Positions 12,370 through 24,485 of a stretch of 64,000 nucleotides of DNA are shown one piece after another. The stretch is from the NCBI GenBank assembly GCA_030374765.1, contig JARGXX010000107.1, forward strand, positions 105,557-169,556, given 5' to 3'. The DNA comes from Agarophyton chilense. Taxonomy: Eukaryota > Rhodophyta > Florideophyceae > Gracilariales > Gracilariaceae. The notes under the pieces are model-generated. The model saw only the letters and a list, made by a program, of their open reading frames with translations. It was not told where the DNA came from and did no database searches. The position numbers and the translations under genes are program-made. Every line of letters begins with the position of its first letter. Position 1 is the stretch's first letter.

Positions 12370-13005
12370 GTGATGGAGAAGAACTTCACGTTCCACTGCG
12401 TGGACGCCGAAGACCTGGTGAACTCTCATGAAAGTCTGCCGGGAGGAAAGTTGTCATCGAAGAAGAGAGCTCAACTAGTTCTATCGGACCCTCCTCATGG
12501 AATTCGGGATGCTCAATATGACAAAATCTCGGAGCAGGAAATGGTGTTTATGGGGAAGGACTGCTCGGAAACCCTGCCTCTTGGTAGGTACCTGGTCATA
12601 TTCTGTTCCGGGTTTCAGTTCCCATCATGGTACTATATTGTGAATGAGTGCGAATAAGTGGACGGAGACGGGAGGATGGGCTCAGAGGGGCTCGGGGTGT
12701 TTAATGCACGGAAATTTTCGGAAGGGGTGGCTCTTGCACATATTAATGGAACTATCGTCTATCATGACATTAGTATACGTATCCAAAATCACATTTCGTA
12801 TGAAGAGGGTCTCTTGAGAGCTACGATTTCGCGTTTCTCCACGTTCTTCATGGAATTGGTAGCCAGTGGTGTGGATTTCCAGCAACTGCCGACCTATGAT
12901 GGAGCGAAGAAGGCAGCAAGGGTATGGATTGTTCCTGTACCGTTTTTTATGGGAGGGTACATTAAAAACCCACGTTATCTGGATGTTGACGAGGAAAAAG
13001 ACTAA
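12370..13005 (+). pseudogene. Possible DNA methyltransferase remnant (DPPH motif), one in-frame stop
   Basis: One plus-strand frame from ATG 12370 to stop at 13005 is broken only by TAA at 12655. Residues 40-43 read Asp-Pro-Pro-His (12487-12498) in the context 'LVLSDPPHGI'. This is the place and style of motif IV (DPPY/NPPY) of N6-adenine and N4-cytosine methyltransferases, with Tyr replaced by His. Before it are hydrophobic strands and a 'CVDAEDLV' segment; after it 'LPLGRYLVIFCSGFQF' resembles the following strand of a Rossmann methyltransferase. The motif I FxGxG-like site is not seen, and upstream frames at 11.8-12.3 kb may contain the missing N-terminus. Methyltransferases have been reported as passengers of KDZ-class transposons, which fits the context. 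The stop, the His and the missing motif argue against activity. Confidence 0.4.
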
Positions 13006-13739
13006 TCTGAAGATGAATCCAGCAACCCGAGGACAGCGAATGTAGAGATTCTTACGGTGATGACTACGTTGTCGCAGCAGAAGATTGTGAGCTACACTCT
13101 ACTAACTGTGAGAGCAACATGCAATATAATGGCAGGATAAAAGCTGTTCCTATGTTACGGGAAGGTTTATGTTTTCAGAAACGGGTTTCGAAGTCTTCCT
13201 TCCAGTAGTAACAGCGCAGAACAATGAAGATTAAATGTTTAATACCTACCATACGTGGTTGTAAAGCTTCCATTATTCCTTGAACCGGTGAACAACGGCT
13301 TCGAAGTGCAGATCATCCGAGAAAGGCAACGTCTACGATACATGTCAACGTATAATCTTAGATTCCGTGAGATGTGAAAAAAAAGGAAAAGAAAAAGATA
13401 CGAAACACTGTTTCCGATTCTTACAATGTAGGCTAAGTTTCTGTTCAGTTCATGGTTGCTGGCGGGATTTTCCAAAATTGTTTTTTTCGAAAACAGATGT
13501 CTGGAGGTCATATTCTTTTTACCACGTCCTTCCACCGAGTCACTTTTCCCACATGTCCTCTAAGTACTCTAAGTCGGGTTGGGTTTTGCAGAATGGGAGA
13601 AAAGCGTGAGAAAGGAAAGGGCGGAAGAAATGTTGGGGAGATGTAAGGCGTGACCATGGGAAGGGGAAGTGGTATGCGCAAGGGTGAGGACCGGGATGGA
13701 AATGGGAGGAGAGGCCCGCCGAGTTCCGGGTTATGAGCA
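13006..13739. other. Spacer with no recognised gene
   Basis: This stretch between two plus-strand cargo frames shows only short frames. Composition changes at about 13,590 from AT-rich to G-rich purine sequence, which marks the 5' side of the next cargo gene. Confidence 0.4.
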
Positions 13740-16673
13740 ATGGGGAAGTGGCGTGGAAGTGCTATGGTGGAAACAGTGAAGGAAGAGGAGCAGGAAGGGC
13801 ATTCGTCGTCTGCGACGGAAGGTACGGTGAGCCAGGTGGTGAGGAGCAACGAAAGAAAGCCGGGATGCCCGGTAACTCGTAATGTGGCCCTTCACGACAT
13901 TCCAATCTTAGCTAGTGAGGAAGAGGATGGGACCCAGAGAGAAGCGAAGAGTCCACGGTTCGGTGGTTCCCATGGTGCTAACTTCCATGAAAAAGGAGTC
14001 CGCAATGAGTCAGAGGGGGATGGCTCAAGATTGAATGAAATCCGCGGAGGCACTGCTCTCTCAAAGAAATATGTATTGGACGAAGCAACGGACGAAATAC
14101 TTCCAGGTGGCAGTGAGAGTGGGGAACGGAAGAAGAGCCAGGTTAGTTGTCCAAGGGCCGTACCAATCATGAGCGAGGAGGTACATCTAGGGACTGAGCC
14201 TAAGGGAAAAGGAGTCGCTATTGGAAGGAAGGCAGTGCAAATTCGCAGAGTTCCGGCACGCAGATCAATGCACCGGTATTCTTATCGACAGACTCCGGAT
14301 CATGCAGAAAGAAGTGTCAAACACGGAGACGCTGAGGGGTCAAACGACCGAGTGGGCGCGGGGAGACCTCCGAGAAACCAGAGTTTGAAGGAGTGGAGGA
14401 CGGTGGGGGATGGTGAAAAAGGAGAGAGACTCTGGGAAAGTGGTGAATATGAGGAGAAAGAGGATGAGGATACAATTCGTCCGGGTAAGGAAGGCGAACA
14501 AAAGAAGATGGAGTATGGAGAAACGAATTTTATGGGGCGGAATCAGCTGTTGGCCAAGCTTGGAGACATGAAGGGGGAAGTGAAAAGGGCAAAGAATGAC
14601 AACACAAGTTTTCAACTAAGGTTGTCACTCGCACACAGGGAGATGAAGAGGTTGGAGGTCGAAGTTAGGAAAAAGGAAATGCTGCTGACGTCATTGCAAG
14701 GGAGACTCCGTGGTCGACCAGGACAAGTTGGTGGCGAAGAAGAGAAGGGGGGTCGGAAACGGTATGGAATTGAAGTGGAAATGCGATTTATTGGAGTAGC
14801 TTCGGGAGTGTAACAGAACATATTGCGTTATGCGAAGCACGAGACGAGAAAATTGTTCTTCGGAAGGAGGGAACCGGGGCGAAACTGGTCGAAACGGGCA
14901 GAACAAGTGAGGACGGGAAGAAATCAGATTATTCAGATTATAAATGAAAAGGATATGGTGCCTTTGGATCGTACGCAGCTGGAAATTGGAAGAAAGTCGT
15001 GAAGACCGAAGGCCTACACTCTGTATTTTCATAGGGGGAGTGATGAAATGTTGTTGCATGTGGGGCGAATGGAGTTGGAGAATCCGAAATGGAGAACGTT
15101 TGCGGGGATGAGGATGAAAACGCATTGTGAAGAGGAGTTGAGGAGGGATACTTATTTAAGGAGGCGGACGAAACATGCTCTCAGTGATGCTATGAGGGTG
15201 TGGAAAAGAAATGCGAGGGATAGGTTTTTTTTGGGTCTGGGGTATACTCTACTTGCTAGGAAACAGCCTAACGAGGATGATGAAGAACTGAATGTGTTGA
15301 ATGAAACGCAAAAGATGGAGGCTCGGGAGAAGTTGTTGCCGAAAGATCCGAATGGGGAGCCGGTCATATCTGCGTAGAGGTTGGACAAAATGAAGAACCT
15401 ATGTTTTTAAGGGTATGATGTGACCTCGACAAGGTATGAGGATGAATCTGATGATTTGTACTTCAAGAACGGATTGAGTGTGGAGGTGTTGAGAGAGTTT
15501 ATAGGGTACGATGTTGAGCAACCGTGGAGGAAAGGGAAGACACAGTATGTAGATGGAAATGTGATGCATCTGGCCTGATTGGATGGGTGGATTGAATCTG
15601 TGGTAGAGGCGTTGGATGAGGATGTTGGTAGAGAAGAGAAGCGACAGATTCTGTTTTCGAAACTGTATGCGAAGCATCTGCCAGTTGCTGTGGAGGAAAT
15701 CTTAAGCACAGCCAGAAGGAAGGTGGAAGAGAAGTATGGGGAGGAGCTTGTGAATCATCATGTGAAGGATAAAGACCCGACTGAAGTGCTGAGAAATGAG
15801 GAAGGTGTAGGGACCGTTGCGTGTTGGATGCCGTCAAACCGTAGTATCCGCTCTGCGGAGAGAGCAGACACCTGCGACAGTGTTCGGGACTGCCGAATGG
15901 GTGCTGGCGGTGAAGGGGAAGGTGTGGTAGAGCACAACAATAGCGAGCTAGAATGGGGGTTGTAAGGCCCCACTCGCTAATGAGGGTGGTTGGTGCTATT
16001 GAACGGACAACTACTTGTTCTAGCTTGTCCGGATCTCCGGTTAACGAATCCTGAACAAGGAGCAAGTGAGTTGTGAACCCGTTTGTTGTCACCTTTACTT
16101 TAGAGTCGGCGCTCTCTTTTGTGCCTTAAGTACAGTTCACAGGGGTGAGCGCCGCACGTAATAATATCTAGATATAAACTCGGTAAGCCGATTAACCCCT
16201 CTACAGTACGGGATAATGCTTGCCACGTGGCTACTTACTACAGTATATGCGCCGTTGCCAATCCAGTATTTCCCTACGAAGGGTCGAAGCGGAGGCGCCG
16301 TGGCAGACCGATGTCCCACGTGTAACCTACCACCTCACGGACCATCTGTAGGGTGTCGCTTCATAACTTCATCTTAGCCGTTGCACTCACTTATGAGTAT
16401 CATTTTACTTAGCCACAAAAAATCTCCATCGGCATTCCGACAGTGCAGAATACTACACAAACCAACTGGTTTATATGGCTGTTCGGTACGAGGTGTTTCT
16501 GGAGAAGATGACGACTTATCTTCGGACGTTGTATGCCTGAAAAACGCGAGTCTAGGGAGCTGCTAGCAGGTGAGAAAGAAATGTGGGAGGCGATAGAGGA
16601 AGGGGAGAAGAGGAAGGCGGAGGGGGTGGAAGGCGGAGGTGAACAAGATATTGTTGATGAGTGATAACTTTAG
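13740..16673 (+). pseudogene. Long coiled-coil cargo protein, split by a solo LTR
   Basis: The frame opens at ATG 13740 and runs 357 codons to 14813. Its first 270 residues are hydrophilic and low-complexity, followed by a heptad-rich coiled coil ('MKRLEVEVRKKEMLLTSLQG'). After stops or indels near 14.8 kb the same protein seems to continue at 15048-15377 ('KHALSDAMRVWKRNARDRFF') and 15579-15839. There a solo LTR has inserted. Removing the LTR and one 5-bp duplication keeps the frame open for about another 20 codons past the junction. After one more frameshift a Glu/Lys-rich tail ends at about 16,673. I do not recognise the family. It converges on the transposase gene, so it is probably a second protein of the large transposon. 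Confidence 0.45.
15840..16457 (+). mobile_element. Solo LTR, family A copy 1 (TSD CAAAC)
   Basis: A 618-bp sequence begins CGTAGTATCC (TG-type end with one change) and ends GAATACTACA after slight decay. It is flanked by the 5-bp direct repeat CAAAC at 15835-15839 and 16458-16462. The whole of it aligns with the second copy at 35603-36266, including the 'GGAGTCGGCGCTC' block and the 'CACTCACTTATGAGT' block near the 3' end. No internal retrotransposon sequence is present, so it is a solo LTR left by LTR-LTR recombination. Orientation is set by the matching copy and is arbitrary with respect to transcription. Confidence 0.9.
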
Positions 16674-16697
16674 TATCAGAAGATGGCTGTTATTTGC

Positions 16698-17985
16698 TTA
16701 AAGTTTATTCTTTTGTAGAAAAACAAGCTCTCGCTCGTGGGTGGTGGTAGAATCTGTTGATATAGAAGCGATGTTGATACCAGGGGAGGGGCGGGAAGAA
16801 AGGGCGTGCTTGGCAGTTCTGGCTAACCAGATGTATGGAACTGAGGATGGCGAAAAAGGGAACGAGACTGAACCAGGGTGTGACAGAGGAGCCCGAGCAT
16901 GAGAATCTGCCTCCAGCGGAGAGGAAGGTGTGGTCCTGTTCATCGTCTGTTGCCCAAAAGAGGGTGATGTACGTCAGGGTTTTATCCACGTGGTCGACGG
17001 GAGTTTTTAGTTCGAAGAAGCGGACGAAAACGTATTCGCGTTCGTCAGGATCTTCATCTTTTTTGAAAAGACGGAGAAGGGCGACGAGCTTGTAGACCCA
17101 AACAGTGCGGAAGTTGCAGTTAGGTGGTGGAGTACCGGAAACGGGATTGTTGGAGAACTTTGGAAGTTGAGAAGGACCAAAGGCGGAGGTGGTAAATATG
17201 CGCTGTATGACGGGAACTGGTGGTTCTCTGAAGCCGAAGCAGTTGAATGTTCGGTCGATTTTTTTGAAAGGAGAGGCTGAAACTGCTGTGGATAGAGGCA
17301 GAGTTAACGAAGGAGAAGGTTAGGGAGGAAAGAGACAGGGCAGGGTCAAAAAGTCCGAGAGCTTCGAGGCACAGGTCGTGAAAGGATGAAATGGCGTCGA
17401 GTGGGATTGGGGTGATGAAAGAGAGGGTGGAAGAGGTGAAGATGTTTGAGAGAAAGACATTGGAGCAGATTTAGTTTGCACTGAGGTACTTCTTTACGGT
17501 GATGATGTCGCGGAAGAGGACGGTGGTACCGTCGCGGACCACAGAAAGCCTTTGAGCACGACGGAAGGAAGAGTTTGACGAGGAAGAAAGGTAGTAGTGA
17601 ATAGCGGTTGAGTTTCGGAAGCCTTGGGTGAGTTGTGCGTCGACTGTTTCTCTGTGAGCGGTTGAAGATCTTCGGGATGTGCGTCGATAGTGGTTTTTGA
17701 AGAGCAGATGTGCGTGTTCGTAAATGCCGGCGTCAGTGAATTGAAGAACTCCGTATAGTTCGATGTCAGCAATGATGTGGTCAAGAAGGTATAAATTGTT
17801 GTTTCCGAAGTGAGAAACTGGAAAACGAGCGAGGACAGAGACGTAGAGAGACTTGAAGCGCTTACTGAGTTCTTGGAGGACCCAAAGTCGTTGGCCTATC
17901 CATTATGAGGTAATGTTGTGGTGGAGTGCGGTGGAGAAGAGGTCTGCGTATGCCATGAAGATGGAGGTGATGGGAGCTGTGTCAA
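16698..17985 (-). pseudogene. Plavaka/KDZ-like transposase, C-terminal half
   Basis: Read on the minus strand over several frames, this piece contains an 'AYADLFSTALHH' segment, then 'LLDHIIADIELYGVLQFTD' followed by 'YEHAHLLFKNHYRRTSRR'. These match the fungal Plavaka pattern 'K-hH-l-H-i-..GvpdnYnTe.fE.lHi...K..yR.snrr', including the His, Glu and Lys/Arg positions of the RNase H-like fold. The C-terminal part around 17,100-16,930 reads 'REYVFVRFFELKTPVDHV', resembling the final 'R-V..F' strand region of the family. Stops and indels break every frame. The N-terminal half of the same gene lies at 26.8-28.6 kb, on the other side of the gypsy insertion. Confidence 0.55.
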
Positions 17986-18026
17986 CCTCCATTTTGGTCT
18001 TTCGACTTAGAATCCTCTAGGAGTAA

Positions 18027-20300
18027 TTGAACGGACCACTAGAACGAAGAATTATCCGGGTTCTAACGTTTGGTTTAACTCCCCAACGGACCAGAAGTAC
18101 AGAAGCAACCGCCATTATGGACGCAGGAAACACACCAAACCGACCGGACCATAGGACTCCTGCGGCAGGAATAGATATCACTGCAAAGCCGACGATTTTG
18201 CCTGAACCTCGGTTTGATAATGTTGGTGACCGTAGAAGTACGAAAAGCCAGCTGCAAGGAGTACTGACTCCCCTGGACAACTTTGAAAGGATTCGCCGAT
18301 AACGCACGGTCGGAACGCGTTTACGGGAGCACCTTACCAGGGCCACCTCTAGGCCAGGAACACCACAAGGAGAACCCCGTAGGACCGAAAGAATGAGAGA
18401 GAATATTCCCACACGGCTTGCCGACATTCTCTGGCCCCGTCTCCGTGAGCTCTGCTCAGCCCACGTGGACTCCATTGGGGACATGCGACTCGCTACGGCG
18501 ATCGCTGACCATACGGATTAACTCACTACGCTACTCGTTCCCAAGGTCATGGAGTCTGAGCTATTCTTAGACTCCCTCATTCAGGCCGTTCAAGGAACAT
18601 TCACCACACAGTCAGGCAACGCAGTCCCTAGGACCACTCCACAATTCAACTATTTGACTTCCATATGGCAACCCCCTACAGAACCCCCAGTAGTAGCAGT
18701 ATTACCCCCCCATCGCCGGGAACACCATCAGGAAAATCCAATGGAAGGTCAATCTAGGAGCAGAAGAGAGGCTCCGCGTCTAGAAGAGAGACAGATTGCC
18801 CAACCCAAAGGACAATATGAGGTACAGCGACCTCAGGGCTCCATCAGATCTGATAGAGAGATCGATCCTTAAGGTCCCTATTCTACTGGAAAGAAAACAA
18901 GTAACCGTAGGAGAAAAAAGAACAGAAGAAGAAACAGAAAAGACCATTCGGATACGAGTGATTCCGAATCGGCCTCGACCGAATCGATGGACTCGGAAGT
19001 GAATGAGGCTGCCGTTCGAGGCTTCAGACCATTGACAACCACAAACGAACTTTTCCTTAAGATTCTAGACTACAGGAATTATCGGCTGGCCGAGACGTTC
19101 CCGAAATATTCTGGTTCTATGGCTCGAAGATTCGCCAAATAGGCCAAACGGATGCAATTAACCATTACGGACTAGTTGGCCGGTTCCGATCCCATCACTG
19201 TCCTAAGGTTTCTCAATTCGTTCCCTACGGCCAGTGATCAGGACGGTGTCCACGAGAGCACCGCTCTGTATTTTTTCCAATTCTTCTTTACAAGACAGGC
19301 GCGTGACCGAGTGGTTTTGAAGAAATCTAGCACAACTGACCTCGTGGATGCTCAAGACCGTGAGCTCCTCAGGTGATGCACTCAGGTTGTTCATTACCTC
19401 TTGGAAACTTACGCCACGGATGACGTTATAATGGATGCCCACAAAGAAGTGATCTCTTTTAGGCAGAGCTCCAACATTACCGAATCGGCTTTCGCCGACG
19501 ACTGATGGAAGAAGGCTTACCGTTGTGGAAACGTGTGCTTCGAAGGACGGCTTAAAAGTCACTTCATCACGGGATTACTCCCTGCCATTCGGACACATGT
19601 CCGCAACTACCACACGGAAAACCCACAATACTCCTTCTGAAGGCTCGTTACTTATGCCGAAGGTTATGGCAAAACCTACAGGTCTTTCGGGCGGAATGCT
19701 GTAATATCCAGAGGACATACACCCCATTGCGTAAATCAAATCAAGCCCATTTCGTTAGCTTCATGGAATCGAACATGAATTCAGCACTCCAGTATGCTGA
19801 CTCAGGAGATGTCCTCGCAGTAAATTTCAGTGCTCCTCTGTCTGGGCCCCCACCATACACTTCACAGGGAACTACAGCGACCACTGTACTACGAACGCCC
19901 AAGTATTCTCCCTTTCTCCCCAGCAAGGACGCTTTTGTTTGCTCCCCAAAGGCTTCCTTCCTCTGCCTTTCCATGGCCTAATCTTGTGACTGCACGAAGT
20001 ATCTACCTGAGAACAAACGTAAAAACCTCCTAGTTCTCAGGGAAGAGATATACCCGGTGCGGATATCCGAAGGAATGTTTAACAGGGCACAGCAACGAAC
20101 CACAGGGACCCCTGGAAGCTCACGCTATGCCACGCTTCCGGATACTCCGATCTAAGCCCCACAGATCCACGCCATTGAAGGTCCTACGGATGAGCCCGAA
20201 GAGGAATCTTATCATCAAGAAGAAACGGAAACCGCATCGAGAAACTCTGAGAGGGTCGAAGCGAGGCAAATCATCCCTCTTTAAGCCCCTCATTCCACGA
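18027..20300 (+). pseudogene. Gypsy gag remnant
   Basis: Frames at 18027-18302, 18549-18872, 19176-19376 and neighbours share the layout of the intact Gag at 55.7-57.7 kb. The best match is 'AGSDPITVLRFLNSFPTASD' (from 19176) against 'GTDPILVLDFLARFVQEAD' there; downstream 'TYATDDVI' and 'KKAYRCGNVCF' match 'SYATENVI' and 'NKAFHRCGNVF'. At least six stops or shifts interrupt it. The zinc knuckle is not recognisable. Confidence 0.65.
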
Positions 20301-20301
20301 A

Positions 20302-20841
20302 TTGGACGGTCATGAGCCAAGGAGCTCTTCACTTCCCAATACTAACCACCCAGAAAGGACCACTGAGGTTGAACCAGAATTGGAACACTGTAACGACCCT
20401 GTCTGTATCCTCAGGAAAGAGAATTACAAAGTTCGAGTAACAGTGGGACTTCGTTCCAACAACTGTCGTGTGACCACAGCCGTATTGGACACAGGCGCTG
20501 GTCGCAACTTGGTTTATCCTAAGCTCCTCCTACTGTGTTGGCGAGATTCTGTTCAGGCAAGGCAGACCCCCAGGATTACCGATGCATCACGTAGACCAAT
20601 GGACATTAAAGGGATAGTACCACTTTACCTCCAGATAGAACAATTCAAAGTCCGCATGTGGTTCCTTGTATGTCCTAGCTTGGGCGCTGAGGCAATCCTA
20701 AAAATTTCCTTTATCGATCAATACATTAAGGCCATATATCCAGGCCTTAGAAAAGTCGCATTCTACGGCGCACCTTCCATCTCCATACCTGGTTCCGCCC
20801 CAGGGCCAGAAGCTGATCGCAAACGAGCGGTTGTCTCCTAA
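20302..20841 (+). pseudogene. Gypsy retropepsin-like protease domain
   Basis: A 179-codon frame contains 'AVLDTGAGRNLVYPKLL', the Asp-Thr-Gly-Ala active site of retropepsins, followed by strands and a 'AEAILKISFIDQYIKAIYP' segment. This replaces the usual hydrophobic 'ilG.dF' flap-distal motif. It aligns with the protease frame of the younger element (DTGAAPNLIH at 57.98 kb). It is part of a broken Pro-Pol reading frame and the RT follows about 350 bp downstream in another frame. Confidence 0.75.
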
Positions 20842-21179
20842 AACACGAACTCCAATAAGGTTCACTTGTCAAAGGACATAACGATACCCCCGATGACCCA
20901 AATCACTGTATCTGTCTATTACTTGTCCTCAGGTCTCGTAACGATTCAGAACCACCCTAAAATGGTTCTGAAGACCTTACCTTACTGTCGAATAGAGTAA
21001 TGGACATCCGCACCAACTGGCCCTTCTTAGTCACGATCAGAAACTTCAGAGATAAACCCGTACGGTTGACTAAAAGTACAGTGATTGGCATCACTCTACC
21101 TGCTCCCGTAGCCATCATGGAGGCCCAAATGGATAACCTTTAAACGCGAACTCCCGACGAAAATGTCAACAGTTGGGAG

Positions 21180-22720
21180 GAGACTGTCTCTATCGGCGCA
21201 GAATTGGAATTCTATAGGCCCCAGGTACTTGATCTCCTCAGGGAATACCAGGCCATGTGGTCAGGTAGATTGGGCAAAATAAGAGCCACTACACACCGCA
21301 TCGACCTTCAGGATGATGCTATACCACAGTTCCAGCACCCATACCGTACAGGCCTTAAGGGTAGGAAAATTGTCGCCGACCAGATGGACAATATGTGCAA
21401 AGTTCAAGTCCTAGAGCCGGCGCTTCCGAACCAATCCGAACGGGCGAGTTCTCTTGTCCTCGTGGCGAAGAAAGATGGCTCCGTCAGGTTTTGTGTCGGC
21501 TACAAGAAGCTGAACGCAGTAACCAAGAGGGACTCATACCCAATACCCCGCACTGATGAATGTCTGGATTTTTTAGGCGAGGCTGTTGTACTTACCACAC
21601 TGGATGCTAACTCTGGATATTGGAAAATCCCTTTGCCCGAAAATGCGAGAGCGCTGAAAACCTTTACCACCCATGAAGGTTTGTTCAGATTTACTCGTAT
21701 GTCCTTTGGTTTGAAGAATGCACCAGAAAACTTCCCGACGGGTAATAAACATCGTACTGTCCATAGTCAAATGGAAAGTCGCCCTGGTCTATTTGGATGA
21801 CGTTACAATCTTCTCACGGACCGTAAAAGAAAACCTTCGCCACCTGAGAAGGTGCTAACAATCCTACTGGACGCTGGAGTAACACTGAAACTCTGCAAAT
21901 GCACCTTCTTCCAGGCCTCAGTGGACTATCCCTGTGACGTTGTCCTCCCGGGAAAGCTAAAGGTAGTCACACAAACCACAAATGCGATTCGCCAGGCTAA
22001 ACATTCTATTACCCACACGGAACTACGATCCTTCGTGGGCTTGTGCAATGGTTACCAACGGTTCGTTAAAGGGTTTGCCAAGATCTCGGTCCCTCTCAAC
22101 GCGATTATGAAGAAGGGAACACCTTCGGAGTTCGATGCCCTTACCGACGCCCACTACGAGGCATTTCAGACCCTAAAGGACAATTGATGAACCCGCCTGT
22201 ATTGGCTTTACCAAAACCAATACGCCTTTTTTCCTGTATACAGACGCCTCTGATGTCCAAGTTGGATATGCACTGCTACATGAACAGGAGTCAACGAAGG
22301 ACTATCGACCTATTGGATACTGGGGCAGAACACTGACCAGCGCGGAGCGAAACTACAGTACTACCGAAAAGTAATGTCTAGCCATCGTATGGTCCGTATT
22401 GACTCCGTCCGTACCTCAATGGAACTAGGTTTACCATTAGGACAGACCAAGATTCACTCCGCTGGTTACCCAAAATGACCGATGCATCAATTCGCCTCGC
22501 TATGTGGCGCCTTAGGCTGCCAGAATATGACTGCAAGATAACGTACAGGCCGGGCATCAAGCACCAGGCAGCAGATGCCCTGTCGCGAATCATTACCGAC
22601 GGAACTGATGACACTCCATTGGATGACCTAATTCCTACCCCCTTTACAGATTATGGACCTCGGCGTTTTACGAAACGGATGACCTTATGGGTAAAAAGTC
22701 CAATCGGATAATACTGAGGT
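21180..22720 (+). pseudogene. Gypsy reverse transcriptase and RNase H remnant
   Basis: The frame at 21204-21800 carries 'VAKKDGSVRFCVGYKKLNAV', 'YPIPRTDE' and 'LTTLDANSGYWKI' (first catalytic Asp). After a frameshift, 'LVYLDDVTIFS' (about 21,785) supplies the YxDD motif. The thumb and connection continue at 21852-22187 ('ELRSFVGLCNGYQRFVKGF'). RNase H pieces include 'FTIRTDQDSLRWL' and 'KHQAADALSR' (22475-22600). It is closely related to the RT of the 54.6-64 kb element but interrupted at least four times. Confidence 0.85.
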
Positions 22721-22989
22721 AAAGGAGAACGAAGTACACCTATTGGGCTGGGATACAGTACCGCCCAATTCGACAACACTTCAAATTTACGCGATAGCCC
22801 CGGAGGAAAAAGAGCTCCTCCCTATAACTATTGAGGAACTTTTACAGGCGCAGGTCGAAGACGAGTACTGCAAGGAAAAGCGCAGTTGGTAGGAACCCCT
22901 GGATGCCTATTCGACTATAACTGATTTGGACTACTGTGTCGCCACTCACTTCTTGATGGCGTACTCCAACTGGTATTACCAAGTGTACT

Positions 22990-23920
22990 AAGCACGCGAT
23001 TTCTATACCTCACCCATTTCTCTCGCTTAGGTGGTCACCCTGGGGGCCGAAGAATGTACCGGACCCTAAGGAAATTCTTCTAATGTCCACTAATGGCGCA
23101 GGATCTATGGCAAACCGCACGGAACTGTACATCGTGCGCACAAATCCGAGGGTCTCGCGCCAACCATCAGGCCAAATTGAAGCTCTTTCCCGGGGCATGT
23201 CGGAGGGAATTGGTCGCAATGGATATAATTGGGCCTTCGCCTAAGTCGTCCCATGGCAAATGGGTTTTCTCGGTTATAACCGATATGTATACCAGGCTTA
23301 TCCAAGCCCTACTTTTAGAGAAGACAACAACCACGGATGTCGCCACGGCCTTTTTGTCTCACTGGGTATATCCATATGGTATGCCACTCTACCTCCTTAT
23401 GGATAACGGTAGCCAGTTTGTATCCTAATTCTTCTCACACGTTTGTGCTATCTTAGGAATCAAACATGTGACCACCACGGAATACCACGCGCAAACCAAT
23501 GGGCAAGCCGGACGGTTCAACCGCACCCTTCTGGTCCGATTGGAACACTACGTATCGGAGCACCAATTGGACTGGGGCAACTACGTTGAGCCTCTGGTTC
23601 ATGCCTACAACACGCAATTGCACGCATCCACGTGGACAACATCTTTCGACTTAACGCTAACGAGATAGCCACCGCCGATAGCTGTTGACCTTCAGGAGTC
23701 TGTCATACCCCAGGACATAACCGAAGAAATGACTCCTACTCAGGCGAAGCGCTACTCGCGCCGACGTATCGACCGCACTATCCAATCTTCTAGAGCTGTA
23801 CTTACCAAAGCCCAACGGCGCTACCAGGTCAATTTCGACAAAGCCGCCTGGAACACACCGATCTTTAGGAAAGGAGAATTAGTTTACTTGGGACTGGCCA
23901 CGAGAGAACAGTGATGAACT
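22990..23920 (+). pseudogene. Gypsy integrase remnant
   Basis: The zinc-binding region ('HFTHFSRLGGHPGG' and 'CTSCAQIRG') is followed by the core: 'LVAMDIIGPSP' (first Asp), 'LLMDNGSQF' (second Asp) and 'HAQTNGQAGRFNRT'. In the last motif the catalytic Glu of the usual 'GQaERfNRT' is Gly. TAG and TAA stops cut the frame after the second Asp and before the C-terminal domain ('KGELVYLGL'). The enzyme is inactive. Confidence 0.85.
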
Positions 23921-23999
23921 CGAGAACACTACGCGGAAGCTCTTACCCCACTCTACGGAACAATAAAAAGTCCTCAAGGCCAATAAACACGCCATTGAG

Positions 24000-24485
24000 T
24001 TGCTAATTGACGGCCTACAGAACACCGTATATATTGGCCGCGTGAAACCAGCCTCCAGATCTCCCAAAGCACCAAAGTCCCAGCCCCCTGGTCCAACAAA
24101 ACCACAACGACCTCAGGTCGATGCTCAAGTTCCCACACTCCATAGGGCACTTCCCGTGGACCCGACGAGACCCATGAACCCAATGGTCAATTCCAATGAC
24201 GATGACCAATCTCTTTCAACCCAGTCCGATGGATTCGCCCCTCTGGACCACACTCTCCTTCACGAGAATGAACACCAACCGGAATACGTGATTGAGCGAA
24301 TCATCCCCGCCGGTCGGGGAGAAGATAGAACTATGCGCAATCGCGTCCGTTGGTTCGGCTACACCCCTGAGAAAGACACTTGGCAAGAGACTCAAACCAT
24401 TCCGGCTAATTTTGTCGCACGCCATTGGCGCAAAATCGGCAGAACGGAGCGCAGCCTTCAGGAGGGGCAACCATTGGCCCAATAA
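24000..24485 (+). pseudogene. Chromodomain of the old gypsy element
   Basis: A 161-codon frame has a Pro- and Asp-rich N-terminal linker and a C-terminal chromodomain-like block: 'EYVIERIIPAGRGED', 'NRVRWFGYTPEKDTW', then 'FVARHWRK'. The aromatic cage positions Tyr, Trp and Tyr/Phe are kept. This corresponds to the separate chromodomain ORF at 62.8-63.05 kb in the younger element. Chromodomains guide chromoviral integrases to heterochromatin. Confidence 0.7.

Noticed and set aside
7613-13005. Possible stop-codon reassignment, since three cargo frames are each broken by one in-frame stop
   Set aside because: The three stops are TGA, TAG and TAA, one each, and host genes nearby use normal stops, so simple decay is enough.
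13508-15125. Minus-strand Ser/Pro/Phe-rich frames opposite the coiled-coil cargo gene
   Set aside because: Antisense of purine-rich coding sequence produces such frames; no motifs.
18027-18302. Separate host gene at the start of the old gypsy element
   Set aside because: Position relative to the gag core and lack of motifs fit a decayed gag N-terminus.
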